Source: Haloarcula litorea (GTDB taxonomy: Archaea; Halobacteriota; Halobacteria; Halobacteriales; Haloarculaceae). Taken from it: DNA of 64,000 nt. The notes under the pieces were generated by a model. It was not told where the DNA came from. It saw only the letters and a program-made list of their open reading frames with translations, and ran no database searches. Shown here piece by piece: positions 52,614 to 61,013 of this stretch. Positions within the stretch are counted from its first letter, which is position 1. Each line of letters starts with the position of its first letter. The translations under genes were made by a program, and so were the position numbers. The DNA lies in NCBI RefSeq assembly GCF_029338195.1, contig NZ_CP119779.1, forward strand, positions 1,674,001 through 1,738,000, in the 5' to 3' direction.

Positions 52614-53525
52614 ATGGGTCTCAAATGCTCCGTCCTCGGCCACGCGTACGGTGAGACCACCATCGAGCGCGAGCGCGAGGAACAGGGTAGCGAAGTAGTC
52701 ATCACCATCCAGGAGACGGAGACCTGCGAGCGGTGCGGCGAGACGCGGGTCGTCTCGGAGAACAAGGAGGTGACCGCTATCGAGACGCCCTCGGACATCG
52801 CGGGCGATATGGTCGACGCCGAGAGAGACGCGGTGGAAGACACGGACGACGCCGACGCGACGGAGGCCGACGAGGGGGAGCCCGACGCGACGACTGGAGA
52901 GTCGGTCGCGGACGGCGACGTCGACGCCGATGAGGAGACCGAGGACGCGGAGTTCATCGACGGAGCGAGCGACGACGAGCAGGGGGTCACAGCGGGCACG
53001 GGAGAGGACGATGCCTTCGCCGATACCGAGCCGGAACTGGAGGAGACGGGCGGTGAGGTCGACGGTGACGACGCGGAGATCCTCGACGACGGCGACGACG
53101 CCGACGGCGGGGACGAGGCCGGCGACGCCGAGCTCGGCGACCCGACGACCGACGTGACGGTACCGGACGCCGAGGGGGAGGTGGAGACGGTGACGGACTC
53201 CGAGACCGACCCGGAGACGGACGACGGAGTCATCATCGACGAGGACGGCTCGGAGCGGACGACCGACGACGACCGGGAACCCGGCCAGTGGCCGTCGGAA
53301 CCGGGCGACGACGGGGACGACTGGTCGCCCGAGATGCTGACCGACGACCAGAGCGGGGAGGACACGGACCCTGACGGATCCAACGGGGGGACGGTGGCGG
53401 TCTCGGACGGCGAGTTCTACTGCCCCGAGTGCGGGTTCACGACCGACGCCGAGGCGAGTTCGCTGCGCGCCGGCGACTTCTGTCCCGAGTGTCACAAGGG
53501 CTCACTGGTGACGGGTACCGAGTGA
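52614..53525 (+). CDS. Highly acidic protein with zinc-binding ends
   Basis: The 303-residue protein has an N-terminal module MGLKCSVLGHAYGETT...CERCG and a C-terminal zinc ribbon (YCPECGF...FCPECHKG). About 180 residues of disordered Asp/Glu/Thr sequence separate them. It matches a haloarchaeal family I recall as DUF7093. The charged linker could act as a nucleic-acid mimic or solubility spacer. A GGTTTAAGT box about 28 bases before the ATG fits leaderless expression. It is divergent from the PKD protein gene. Confidence 0.8.
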   Translation: MGLKCSVLGHAYGETTIEREREEQGSEVVITIQETETCERCGETRVVSENKEVTAIETPSDIAGDMVDAERDAVEDTDDADATEADEGEPDATTGESVADGDVDADEETEDAEFIDGASDDEQGVTAGTGEDDAFADTEPELEETGGEVDGDDAEILDDGDDADGGDEAGDAELGDPTTDVTVPDAEGEVETVTDSETDPETDDGVIIDEDGSERTTDDDREPGQWPSEPGDDGDDWSPEMLTDDQSGEDTDPDGSNGGTVAVSDGEFYCPECGFTTDAEASSLRAGDFCPECHKGSLVTGTE

Positions 53526-53563
53526 ACACAAACGGTAAGACGGCCCCTCGCAAAACCACGGTT

Positions 53564-53956
53564 ATGCGAGAGTACAAGATGCGACGCGGGGAACACCTCG
53601 AAGACCGCGTCCCGGATATGGAAGCGTTCGTCGAGGAGTACTTCGGCGAGGTCACCGACACGGAAGAGCACAACGGCAGCGACCTGTTGGTCGTCGACGA
53701 GCCCGACAACCCGGTCTTCACCCGCGTCGTCGCCGGCACGGTCGAGTACGGGAGCAAGAAGGACAAGATCGCGCTCCACATCGACGAGCGGCCCGCCGAG
53801 GAGGTCATCGCGGAGGGACACGTCGACGCCGCGGAAGACGCCGTCGCAGTCAAGAACGACTTCCTCGAGGAGGCGACCGGTCGGGACGCGAAAGCACGCC
53901 GGGACTCGATGAAGCGGGACGTCGAGGACGACGCCGACAAGCCCGACAACGTCTGA
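53564..53956 (+). CDS. Conserved haloarchaeal protein (DUF5611-like)
   Basis: The 130-residue soluble protein (MREYKMRRGEHLEDRVPDMEAFVEEYFG...) has an alpha/beta core to about residue 95 and a charged C-terminal helix. It is conserved across haloarchaea (recalled as DUF5611) with no known function. It starts 38 bases after the acidic zinc-ribbon gene in the same direction and could be co-transcribed, although AT-rich sequence in the gap may carry its own promoter. Confidence 0.78.
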   Translation: MREYKMRRGEHLEDRVPDMEAFVEEYFGEVTDTEEHNGSDLLVVDEPDNPVFTRVVAGTVEYGSKKDKIALHIDERPAEEVIAEGHVDAAEDAVAVKNDFLEEATGRDAKARRDSMKRDVEDDADKPDNV

Positions 53957-54006
53957 ACGCCGTGGGAGGGGTGGGGACGATCCGTTCCGAGGGCCGGTCC
54001 GGCGTC

Positions 54007-54016
54007 ACACATATAT
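54007..54016 (+). promoter_or_regulatory. Isolated TATA-like box in a 240-base gap
   Basis: CATATATATT stands alone in the gene-free region 53957-54198. No convincing start codon or coding frame follows in either direction, so it may drive a non-coding RNA or be a decayed promoter. The rest of the gap shows no repeat of note beyond the dyad GGCCGGTCaGTGGtCCGGCC near 54174-54195. Confidence 0.3.
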
Positions 54017-54198
54017 ATTCTCGTGCCATACGTTCACACACGCCTCGACGGAGTCGCGACGGTAGCAGTAACCGTCGCGTGCGCGTCGGTGCCGAGGCCG
54101 TGTCATAGTTTGTCCGCCCCGTCGGAGGCGGCCCCAATCCGACACACGGCACGTCCGTTTCTTTCGGCCGAGCGGGCCGGTCAGTGGTCCGGCCGGTC

Positions 54199-55119
54199 TC
54201 AGTCGACCAGCCCGTAGCCGCGCCGCACCAGCGCCACGTCGACGGCGACGACGGCGACCGTGAGTCCGGTCAGGACGGCCAGCGAGACGACCGGTGAGAC
54301 GGCCGAGGCTTCCGGAATGACGCCGTAGCGGACGCCGTTGACCATGTACACCATCGGGTTCAGGAGCGTGACCTGTCGCCAGACCCCCTCCAGGGCCGAC
54401 AGCGGGTAGAAGACGGCCCCGAAGAACACCAGCGGGCGGATGATGAACTGGTTCATGACCGTCAGGTAGTCGAAGTCACGCGCCCAGAGGCCGCCGATGA
54501 CGCCGAACGCGGCGAAGAGGGTCGGGATGACCAGCGTGAACGCCGCCAGGAAGAGGGGGTTCGCGACGGTGACGGGCGTGAACACGAGTCCGACCCCCCA
54601 GATGATGAGGCCGACGACCACGCCCCGCAGCGCGGAGGCGGCGACGTAGGCCAGCACCATCTCGGTGTGCGACAGCGGCGAGGTCAACACCTCGTGGATG
54701 TACTCGTTCCAGCGGCCGTGGAAGATCGAGAAGGAGGCGTTCTCGAAGGCGTTCGAGACCATCCCCAGCACGACCAGTCCGGGGAGGATAAAGAGGACGT
54801 AGCCGGCTCCGCCGAAGGCCTCGGGGTCGCCGCCGCTGATGCGCTCGCCCAGCACCACGCCGAAGACGGTGAAGTACAGGACGTTCGTGATCATCGGCGG
54901 CAGGAACGTGTTACGCGGCCGGCGGACGTACCGGAGCACCTCGCGGTGCAGCAGCGTCCAGAGGCCGACCAGCCGATCCCGGACTCCCGTCGGCGCGCCG
55001 TTCGCGCCGTCCCGGCCAAGCGCGCCGCTCCCGTCGCCGCGACGCGGCGGCTCGGTCGCCGGCCCGTCGTCGCTCCGTCCATCGTCTCTGTGCCGGCCGC
55101 CGGCACGTTCGTCGCTCAC
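54199..55119 (-). CDS. ABC-2 type exporter permease
   Basis: The 306-residue permease has an unusual 45-residue hydrophilic N-terminus, then six helices with ABC-2 features: REVLRYVRRPRNTFLPPMITNVLYF, a GRWNEYIHEVLTSPLSH coupling segment and PLSALEGVWRQVTLLNPMVYMVNGVRYG. Start is GTG, overlapping the ATPase stop (GTGA), so the pair is translated together. It probably exports drugs, lipids or polysaccharides. Confidence 0.9.
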   Translation of the reverse strand: MSDERAGGRHRDDGRSDDGPATEPPRRGDGSGALGRDGANGAPTGVRDRLVGLWTLLHREVLRYVRRPRNTFLPPMITNVLYFTVFGVVLGERISGGDPEAFGGAGYVLFILPGLVVLGMVSNAFENASFSIFHGRWNEYIHEVLTSPLSHTEMVLAYVAASALRGVVVGLIIWGVGLVFTPVTVANPLFLAAFTLVIPTLFAAFGVIGGLWARDFDYLTVMNQFIIRPLVFFGAVFYPLSALEGVWRQVTLLNPMVYMVNGVRYGVIPEASAVSPVVSLAVLTGLTVAVVAVDVALVRRGYGLVD

Positions 55120-56060
55120 GCGGACACCTCCGCGTAGTCGCGCTCGTCGCGCGTGAGGTCGACGAACACCTCTTCGAGCGACGCCCGGCGGATGTCCAGC
55201 GAGGTGACGGTGTGGCCCTGCCGTTCGAGCCGGCGGAGCAGTTCGGGTGCGGTCCGGCTCCCGCCGGCGGCGGTCACCGACAGGCCGTCGTCGGTCACCG
55301 CGACGTCGGTGACGCCCTCGACGTCGAGCGCGGGGGCGGTCCGGGGCGGGTCGGCCAGTCCGATGTCGACGGTGTCGGTGCCCCGCGCCATCAGCTCGCC
55401 GGGCGCGGCCTCCTCGACCTTCCGACCGTCGTCCATGATCGCCACCCGGTCACAGAGGCGCTCGGCCTCCTCGATGTAGTGGGTGGTCAGCAGGATGGTG
55501 GTGCCGGCGTCGTTCATCCGGTTGATGATGTCCCAGAGGTCGTGGCGCAACTGGACGTCGACCCCGGCGGTCGGCTCGTCGAGGATGAGCAGGTCCGGGT
55601 CCGAGACCAGCGCGCGAGCGAGGACGAACCGCCGTTTCATCCCGCCGGAGAGCCAGTCGAAGCGGGTGTCGCGCTTGTCCCAGATGCCGACGGTCTTGAG
55701 CGCCTCCTCGGCCCGGTCGCGGGCCTCGTCGCCGCCGATGCCGTGGTAGCCGGCCTTGTGTTCCAGCACCTCGACGATCGGGAAGAAGCGGTCGACGTTG
55801 AACTCCTGTGGCGCGAGGCCGATCCGGTCGCGGGCCTCGCGGTAGTCGTCCTCCACGTCGAAGCCGAACACCTCGGCGTCGCCGCCGTCCTTGTGGACGA
55901 GCCCGACGAGCGTGTTGATGAACGTCGTCTTACCGGCCCCGTTGGGACCCAGCAGGCCGAAGAACTCCCCGCGCTCGACGGTCAGGTCCAGCCCGTCCAG
56001 CGCCTGGACGTCGCCGTAGTCTTTCAGCAGGTTCCGGGCGCGTATCGCCGGTGCAGTCAT
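55116..56060 (-). CDS. ABC exporter ATP-binding protein
   Basis: The 314-residue protein has Walker A GPNGAGKTT, Q-loop APQEF, signature LSGGMKRR, Walker B LLILDEPTAGVD and switch His in LTTHYIEEAE, followed by the DUF4162-like C-terminal domain of DrrA/CcmA-type ATPases. The ATG at 56060 is favoured over one eight codons upstream because GCTTTTCGG lies about 29 bases before it. It partners with the ABC-2 permease encoded immediately downstream. Confidence 0.93.
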   Translation of the reverse strand: MTAPAIRARNLLKDYGDVQALDGLDLTVERGEFFGLLGPNGAGKTTFINTLVGLVHKDGGDAEVFGFDVEDDYREARDRIGLAPQEFNVDRFFPIVEVLEHKAGYHGIGGDEARDRAEEALKTVGIWDKRDTRFDWLSGGMKRRFVLARALVSDPDLLILDEPTAGVDVQLRHDLWDIINRMNDAGTTILLTTHYIEEAERLCDRVAIMDDGRKVEEAAPGELMARGTDTVDIGLADPPRTAPALDVEGVTDVAVTDDGLSVTAAGGSRTAPELLRRLERQGHTVTSLDIRRASLEEVFVDLTRDERDYAEVSA

Positions 56061-56136
56061 CACCGGAGCAAAGCGGGCCGACACCGAAAAGCACGTTGGA
56101 CCCCCCGGAGCAGCGTGCGCTCGGCCGTGCGTCGTG

Positions 56137-56499
56137 CTACCGTCCGAGCCGCTCGCGGGAGATGGCGACGCCCGACGGCGTGATGATGAGCTGGTCGTCG
56201 TCCTTCTGGACGATGTCGCCGCCCACCTCGTTGGCGACCTGCTTGAGCTCGTCGCTGATGTGTTCCATCGTCCGGTCCTGCGTGGAGTGGCGCGTGATGT
56301 CTGCGACGACGATGTCGCCGTCGTAGACGGCGTCCTTGATGTCGATGACGTCCTGCTTGTCGCCGATGCTGGCGATGCGGACCTGCCGGTCCGCGTCCGC
56401 GCCCGCCGCCTCGATGCCCTCGGCGTCGAGTTCCACGTAGTCCTCCGTGTTCCGCGAGGAGCCGGACTCCTCGCCGAGGATCTTGCTCATCAGTCCCAT
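56137..56499 (-). CDS. sepF: Cell division protein SepF
   Basis: The 120-residue protein begins with a short amphipathic membrane-targeting helix (MGLMSKILGE), a flexible acidic linker and a C-terminal SepF core (about 38-120) with DIKDAVYDGDIVVADITRH and GGDIVQKDDDQLIITPSGVAIS. In archaea SepF tethers FtsZ to the membrane; haloarchaea rely on it because they lack FtsA. The start is supported by GAAACCTTGAAAC about 28 bases upstream. It is single in its transcription unit. Confidence 0.92.
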   Translation of the reverse strand: MGLMSKILGEESGSSRNTEDYVELDAEGIEAAGADADRQVRIASIGDKQDVIDIKDAVYDGDIVVADITRHSTQDRTMEHISDELKQVANEVGGDIVQKDDDQLIITPSGVAISRERLGR

Positions 56500-56623
56500 G
56501 TCACTCAGCGCGGGCGCTACCCGTTTCAAGGTTTCGTCAGACGGGATACCGTGGCGGGACGTCCCTGGTCTGTCAGGGGCGCTCGGGACACCCAACGCTC
56601 GGAGCGGCCGTCGGACGCCGCTC

Positions 56624-57115
56624 CTACACCGAGAACTCGAAGAGGTCGTCGCCGACGTGGTGGATGGACTCGACGACCTTCCCCGAGTCCCCGACCATGT
56701 CGTCGCCGTCGGTCTTCGCCCGGCCGATGGCGAGGAACTTCCCGTGGGACTCCTCGTTGATCACGACGAGGTCGCCGGCAGCGATCTCGTCGTCGGCCTC
56801 GGTGATCCCCGGGCGCATCACGTCGGCCCCGTCGGAGACGAACGACACCGCACCGGCGTCGACGGTGACCACGCGCCGCTCGGGCGGGTAGCGGTTCGCC
56901 CCCTGGACGGTGAGGAACGGTTCGGGGTCGCTATCCCCCTCGACGTACAACACCAGCGGGTCGCCGTCGACGAGGACCACGTTCCAGTCGCTGTCCTCGA
57001 ACTCCACCTTCTCGTAGCTGTCCGCGGAGAGGTCGACCCCCAACTGCTCCGAGAGGGCCGTCTCGATGGCGTCCACCTCGTCCGACCGGAGGTGGTGCCG
57101 CGATTTCACGTCCAT
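56624..57115 (-). CDS. PUA-domain RNA-binding protein
   Basis: The 163-residue protein has an N-terminal pre-PUA domain (MDVKSRHHLRSDEVDAIETAL..., about 1-75, DUF1947-like) and a C-terminal PUA domain with RRVVTVDAGAVSFVSDGADVMRPGI and GDLVVINEESHGKFLAIGRA. This is the archaeal relative of eukaryotic MCT-1/Tma20, which act in translation initiation and ribosome recycling. It likely binds rRNA or tRNA. It is divergent from the cobalamin-binding-like gene. Confidence 0.88.
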   Translation of the reverse strand: MDVKSRHHLRSDEVDAIETALSEQLGVDLSADSYEKVEFEDSDWNVVLVDGDPLVLYVEGDSDPEPFLTVQGANRYPPERRVVTVDAGAVSFVSDGADVMRPGITEADDEIAAGDLVVINEESHGKFLAIGRAKTDGDDMVGDSGKVVESIHHVGDDLFEFSV

Positions 57116-57216
57116 ACGGGGGTCTGCGCCGCGGGTCGGGGTAAGCGTAACGAAGGGTAGCGGGAGACACCGACGGCACGGGGGAGGCTTTTGGCCTCTC
57201 GTCCCCACGTACCGGT

Positions 57217-58128
57217 ATGCGCGTCGTCACGCTCCTCCCGTCGGCCACCGAGATCGTCTACGCCCTCGGGGTCGAACCGGTCGGGGTCTCCCACGAGTGC
57301 GACTACCCGCCGGCGGCCCGCGAGCGGCCGTCGGTGAACCGCTCCCGGGTCGACCCGGAGGCCTCAAGCAGCGAGATCAACGAGCAGGTCGCCGCGGCCG
57401 AGGCCGGCGACGGCGTCTACGCCGTCGATCGCGAGACGCTGGCGGCCGTCGACCCGGACGTGGTGATCACGCAGGGCGTCTGTGACGTCTGTGCCGTCGA
57501 CCACGTCCAGGTCGCCGCGGCCGTCGACGACCTGGGGCTGGACGCCGAGGTGCTGACGCTCGACGTCCACAGCCTCGCCGACCTCTTCGAGTCCGTCCAC
57601 CGCGTCGGGACGGCCATCGACCGCGAGGAACGGGCGACCGACCTCGTCGCCGACCTGAAAGAGCGGGTCGCGGCCGTCGAGACGACCGCGGCGCGGGCCG
57701 AGACGACCCCGAGTGTCGCCGTCCTCGACTGGCTGGACCCGGTGATGGTCGCGGGCCACTGGGTCCCGGAGATGGTGGAGCGAGCCGGCGGCGGCTACGG
57801 GATGGCCGACCCCGGCGAGCACTCCCGGCCCCGCGAGTGGGCGGAGGTGCGCGAGTACGACCCCGACGTGCTGGTGGCCGCGCCGTGTGGCTTCGACGTG
57901 GCCCAGACCCGCGAGAACCTCGCCGACCTGACCGAACGCCCGGGGTTCGACGACCTGACCGCCGTCCGCGAGGGCCGCGCGTTCGTGATGGACGGCCACC
58001 ACTACGTCAACCGCTCGGGGCCGCGGCTCGTCGACACGCTGGAGTTCCTCGCGGCGCTGGTCCACCCCGACCTGTTCGACGCGCCGCCCCGGGACGCCGT
58101 CCGGGAGCTGCCGGCGCTGCGAGTCTAG
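57217..58128 (+). CDS. Cobalamin-binding-like periplasmic-fold protein (BtuF-related)
   Basis: The 303-residue protein has the class III solute-binding fold: MRVVTLLPSATEIVYALG at strand 1, PDVVITQGVCDVCAVD, a long connecting helix (about 130-155) and a second lobe with VAVLDWLDPVMVAGHWVPEM and PDVLVAAPCGFDV. Unlike BtuF it lacks a signal peptide, so it is probably cytoplasmic and may handle corrinoids or salvage. A TTTTGG box is about 28 bases before the ATG. Its TAG shares a CTAG with the convergent gene. Confidence 0.85.
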   Translation: MRVVTLLPSATEIVYALGVEPVGVSHECDYPPAARERPSVNRSRVDPEASSSEINEQVAAAEAGDGVYAVDRETLAAVDPDVVITQGVCDVCAVDHVQVAAAVDDLGLDAEVLTLDVHSLADLFESVHRVGTAIDREERATDLVADLKERVAAVETTAARAETTPSVAVLDWLDPVMVAGHWVPEMVERAGGGYGMADPGEHSRPREWAEVREYDPDVLVAAPCGFDVAQTRENLADLTERPGFDDLTAVREGRAFVMDGHHYVNRSGPRLVDTLEFLAALVHPDLFDAPPRDAVRELPALRV

Positions 58129-58490
58129 GCGAGGACGGCGACGACGAGGTTCAGTGCGACGACGCCACAGCCGAGCCCGACGACGGTGCCGAACCACGTC
58201 CGCCAGCCGGGGACGCGCTCGACGACCGGCCGACACGCCAGCAGGACGACGCCGACGTACAGCGCGACGGCGGCCTTCAGCGCGACGACCAGGAGCGGCT
58301 CGTGAGCCAGCAGGACCCGGATCCAGGGGTTGGCCTCCGTCTCGACGCCGGTCGCGTGGACCGCGAGCAGCGTCGACACGAGGTCGCCAAAGCCCCAGAC
58401 GAACACCAGCGCGAACACGAGGTCGACGTAGTCGGGGTCGGCGACGCGGGCGCGGAGCGAGCGGGGTCGCGCCGAGGGGGTGTCGGCCAT
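58125..58490 (-). CDS. Small membrane protein (DUF5658-like)
   Basis: The 121-residue protein has a basic N-terminus and three helices, with VWGFGDLVSTLLAVHATGVETEANPWIR between the first two. The GDLVST...E-NP(W/I) pattern resembles DUF5658 membrane proteins of unknown function. The ATG at 58490 is followed by MADTPSARP; a GCTTTACG element about 30 bases upstream may be its promoter. Convergent overlap with the previous gene is four bases. Confidence 0.75.
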   Translation of the reverse strand: MADTPSARPRSLRARVADPDYVDLVFALVFVWGFGDLVSTLLAVHATGVETEANPWIRVLLAHEPLLVVALKAAVALYVGVVLLACRPVVERVPGWRTWFGTVVGLGCGVVALNLVVAVLA

Positions 58491-58560
58491 CGTTCTCGCC
58501 CGAACGGTTCCGGTCCCCGAACGTAAAGCTCCGCACCGAGCTATCACCGCTGAGAACGGC

Positions 58561-59376
58561 TCAGTCGGCCGAGAGCTCGCACCGCCCCTCGTAGCTCGCC
58601 TCGCGGACGCTGTCGATGGCGGGGGCCTCGCCACACACCGGACAGTCGGGGGTCTCCGGGACCGGGATCTCGTCGACGTCCATCCGCCCGGCGTCGAACG
58701 CCAGCAGGCGGCCGGACAGCGACTCGCCGTAGCCTAGCGCGAGCTTGACCACCTCGGTCGCCTGCAGGCAGCCGACGGTGCCGGGGAGGACACCCAGCAC
58801 TCCCGCGGTCGCACAGTCCGGCACCGTCCCCGCGGGCGGGGCCTTCGGGAACAGACAGCGGTAGCAGGGGCCGTCGCCGGTGAATGTGGTCACCTGCCCC
58901 TCGAACCGGAAGACAGCGCCGTGAGAGAACGGGACGCCGGCGAGCGTGCAGGCGTCGTTGACGAGGAATCGCGTCGGGAAGTTGTCCGAGGCGTCGACGA
59001 CGACGTCGTACTCTCCGACGAGGTCGGCGGCGTTGTCGGGCGCGAGCCGCGTCTCGTGGGTGTCGACGGTGACGTCGGGGTTCAGGTCGGCGACGAACTC
59101 GCGGGCCGAGTCGACCTTCGGCCGGCCCACGTCGCTGTCGCCGTGGATCACCTGCCGCTGGAGGTTCGACCGCTCGACCGTGTCGTCGTCGACGACGCCG
59201 AGCCGGCCGATCCCCGCGGCGGCGAGGTACTGCAACACCGGCGCACCGAGCCCGCCGGCACCGACTACCAGCACGGCCGTGTCAAGCAGCGCGGCCTGGC
59301 CCTCGGGTCCCACGTCGTCCATGATGATGTGCCGGGAGTACCGGTCGAGCTGTTCCGGGTCGAGGTCCGGGCGCAT
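58561..59376 (-). CDS. ubaA: E1-like SAMP-activating enzyme UbaA
   Basis: The 271-residue protein has an ATP-binding GAGGLGAPV (39-47), the adenylation residues in RSNLQRQVIH, Asp130/131 of VVDASDNF, the candidate catalytic Cys188 in VPDCATAG and zinc ligands Cys171, Cys174, Cys245, Cys248. This is the MoeB/ThiF/Uba4 family; in haloarchaea UbaA adenylates ubiquitin-like SAMP proteins for protein tagging and for sulfur transfer to molybdopterin and tRNA. Length and Cys positions match UbaA. CGCCTTATCAG about 28 bases upstream marks the promoter. Confidence 0.92.
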   Translation of the reverse strand: MRPDLDPEQLDRYSRHIIMDDVGPEGQAALLDTAVLVVGAGGLGAPVLQYLAAAGIGRLGVVDDDTVERSNLQRQVIHGDSDVGRPKVDSAREFVADLNPDVTVDTHETRLAPDNAADLVGEYDVVVDASDNFPTRFLVNDACTLAGVPFSHGAVFRFEGQVTTFTGDGPCYRCLFPKAPPAGTVPDCATAGVLGVLPGTVGCLQATEVVKLALGYGESLSGRLLAFDAGRMDVDEIPVPETPDCPVCGEAPAIDSVREASYEGRCELSAD

Positions 59377-59421
59377 ACCGTGGCCGTTGGCCGCCGTCGC
59401 TGATAAGGCGTCGGTTCGGGC

Positions 59422-60921
59422 CTAACAGTCGTAGAGGTCGCGGTACTTCGCGTCGGCGTAGTCGAGGAAGTAGTCGGCGGTGAAGGACTCGCCGGTCGCC
59501 TCCCGCACGAGGTCGTCGGTCTCGTAGCGGGCACCGTGGCTGTGGACGTTCTCGGTGAGCCAGTCGTGGATCTCGCCGAACTCGCCGCTCCGGACCTGCT
59601 CGTCGACGTTCCCGATGTCGGCTCGAAGGTGGTGGTTCAGCTGCGCGGCCAGCACCGATCCCAGCGAGTACGTCGGGAAGTAGCCCAGCGAGCCGTTGGT
59701 CCAGTGGATGTCCTGCAGACAGCCCTCCGCGTCGGTCTCGGGTCGCACGCCGAGGTACTCCTCCATCTTGTCGTTCCAGACCTGCGGGACTTCGGCGACG
59801 TCGAGGTCGCCCCGGATCAGGTCGCGCTCGATCTCGAACCGGAGGACGATGTGCATGTGGTAGGTCAGCTCGTCAGCCTCGACCCGGATGAGGTTGTCGT
59901 CGTACACCTCGTTTGCGGCCTCGTAGAACTCCCGGGGCGTGGCGTCGGTGCCGAGGTGGTCGTTGGCGGTGTCGGCGAACAGGTCCCAGAACGGTCGCGT
60001 GCGGCCGACGTGGTTCTCCCAGAAGCGGGACTGGGACTCGTGGACCGAGAGGTCGCGGCTGTCGCCCAGCGGCGTCCCGTACTCCTCCTGGGGCAGGCCC
60101 AGCGTGTAGGTGGCGTGACCGAACTCGTGGACGGTCGAGCCGATGGCCCCCATCGGGTCCTCGGGCTCGAAGCGGGTGGTCACGCGGGCGTCGAACTGCG
60201 TCCCCGTCGAGAAGGGGTGTGGCGCGGTGTCGAGCCGGCCGTGGTCCCAGTCGTAGCCCAGCGTGTCCAGCGCCGCCTCGACGACGGCGCGCTGGCTGTC
60301 GTCGTCGTACGTGCCCTCGAAGGGGTCGGCCATCGTCACGTCGCTGTCGGCGATGTCGTCGATGAGGGGGACCAGCTCCTCGCGCAGGCGGGTCAGCACC
60401 TGCTCGGCGGTGTCGATCCCCAGGTAGGGCTCGTACTCCTCGAACAGCACCTCGTAGGGGTCCCGGTCGGGGTCGATGGCCTCGGCGTACTCCCGGCGGA
60501 GCTGGACCATCTCTTCCAAGGTCTCCTCGTACTTCGAGAAGTCGTCCTCGGCCTTGGCCTCCTCCCAGACCGGCAGGGCGTTCGAGGTGGCCTCGGAGAT
60601 GCGCTCGACGAGGTCCGCGGGGACGCGGGTCGCCCGCTCGTGGTCCCGGCGGACTTCCCGGACGACGGCCTCCTGTTCGGGGTCGAGGTCGGCCTCTTCC
60701 AGTTCGTCCAGCCAGTCGGCGAGGTCGTCGTCGGTCAGCAGCTCGTGGTGCAGCGTCGACAGCGCCGAGGACTGCTTGGCCCGGGCCGGCGTGCCGCCCT
60801 CCGGCATCATCACCTGCTGGTCCCACTGGAGGACGCCGCCGGCGTCGCCGACGTAGTGGAGCTGTTTCACGTGGTCGAGGAACTGCTCGTAGGTGGCAGA
60901 ACTGCCGCTCGCTTGCGCCAT
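59422..60921 (-). CDS. M32 family metallocarboxypeptidase
   Basis: The 499-residue, mostly helical protein carries the M32 zinc site HEFGHA (His265, Glu266, His269), the third-ligand region HESQSRFWEN and the conserved LQWDQQVMMPEGG near the N-terminus plus DIHWTNGSLGYFPTYSLG near 430. It removes C-terminal residues from peptides in the cytoplasm as a Zn or Co enzyme. It is 45 bases upstream of ubaA on the same strand reading order but has a CCATTTACCG promoter box about 27 bases before its ATG. Confidence 0.93.
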   Translation of the reverse strand: MAQASGSSATYEQFLDHVKQLHYVGDAGGVLQWDQQVMMPEGGTPARAKQSSALSTLHHELLTDDDLADWLDELEEADLDPEQEAVVREVRRDHERATRVPADLVERISEATSNALPVWEEAKAEDDFSKYEETLEEMVQLRREYAEAIDPDRDPYEVLFEEYEPYLGIDTAEQVLTRLREELVPLIDDIADSDVTMADPFEGTYDDDSQRAVVEAALDTLGYDWDHGRLDTAPHPFSTGTQFDARVTTRFEPEDPMGAIGSTVHEFGHATYTLGLPQEEYGTPLGDSRDLSVHESQSRFWENHVGRTRPFWDLFADTANDHLGTDATPREFYEAANEVYDDNLIRVEADELTYHMHIVLRFEIERDLIRGDLDVAEVPQVWNDKMEEYLGVRPETDAEGCLQDIHWTNGSLGYFPTYSLGSVLAAQLNHHLRADIGNVDEQVRSGEFGEIHDWLTENVHSHGARYETDDLVREATGESFTADYFLDYADAKYRDLYDC

Positions 60922-61013
60922 ACTCCGGCCTTGGAATCCACACGGTAAATGGGCACGGTCGTCGGTAAGGCCTGCAGCGTGGCGCGCGAATCCACCCCCG
61001 GTCGCCGCCGTCC

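Noticed and set aside
54023-54217. 64-residue plus-strand frame after the isolated TATA box
   Set aside because: Composition (Arg/Ser/Pro/Cys-rich) is not haloarchaeal and it runs into the convergent permease gene.
58451-58465. Copy of the tRNA-associated box GCGGAGCGAGC
   Set aside because: It lies in the coding N-terminus of a membrane protein (Arg/Ala/Ser codons) far from a tRNA, so it is probably a chance match.
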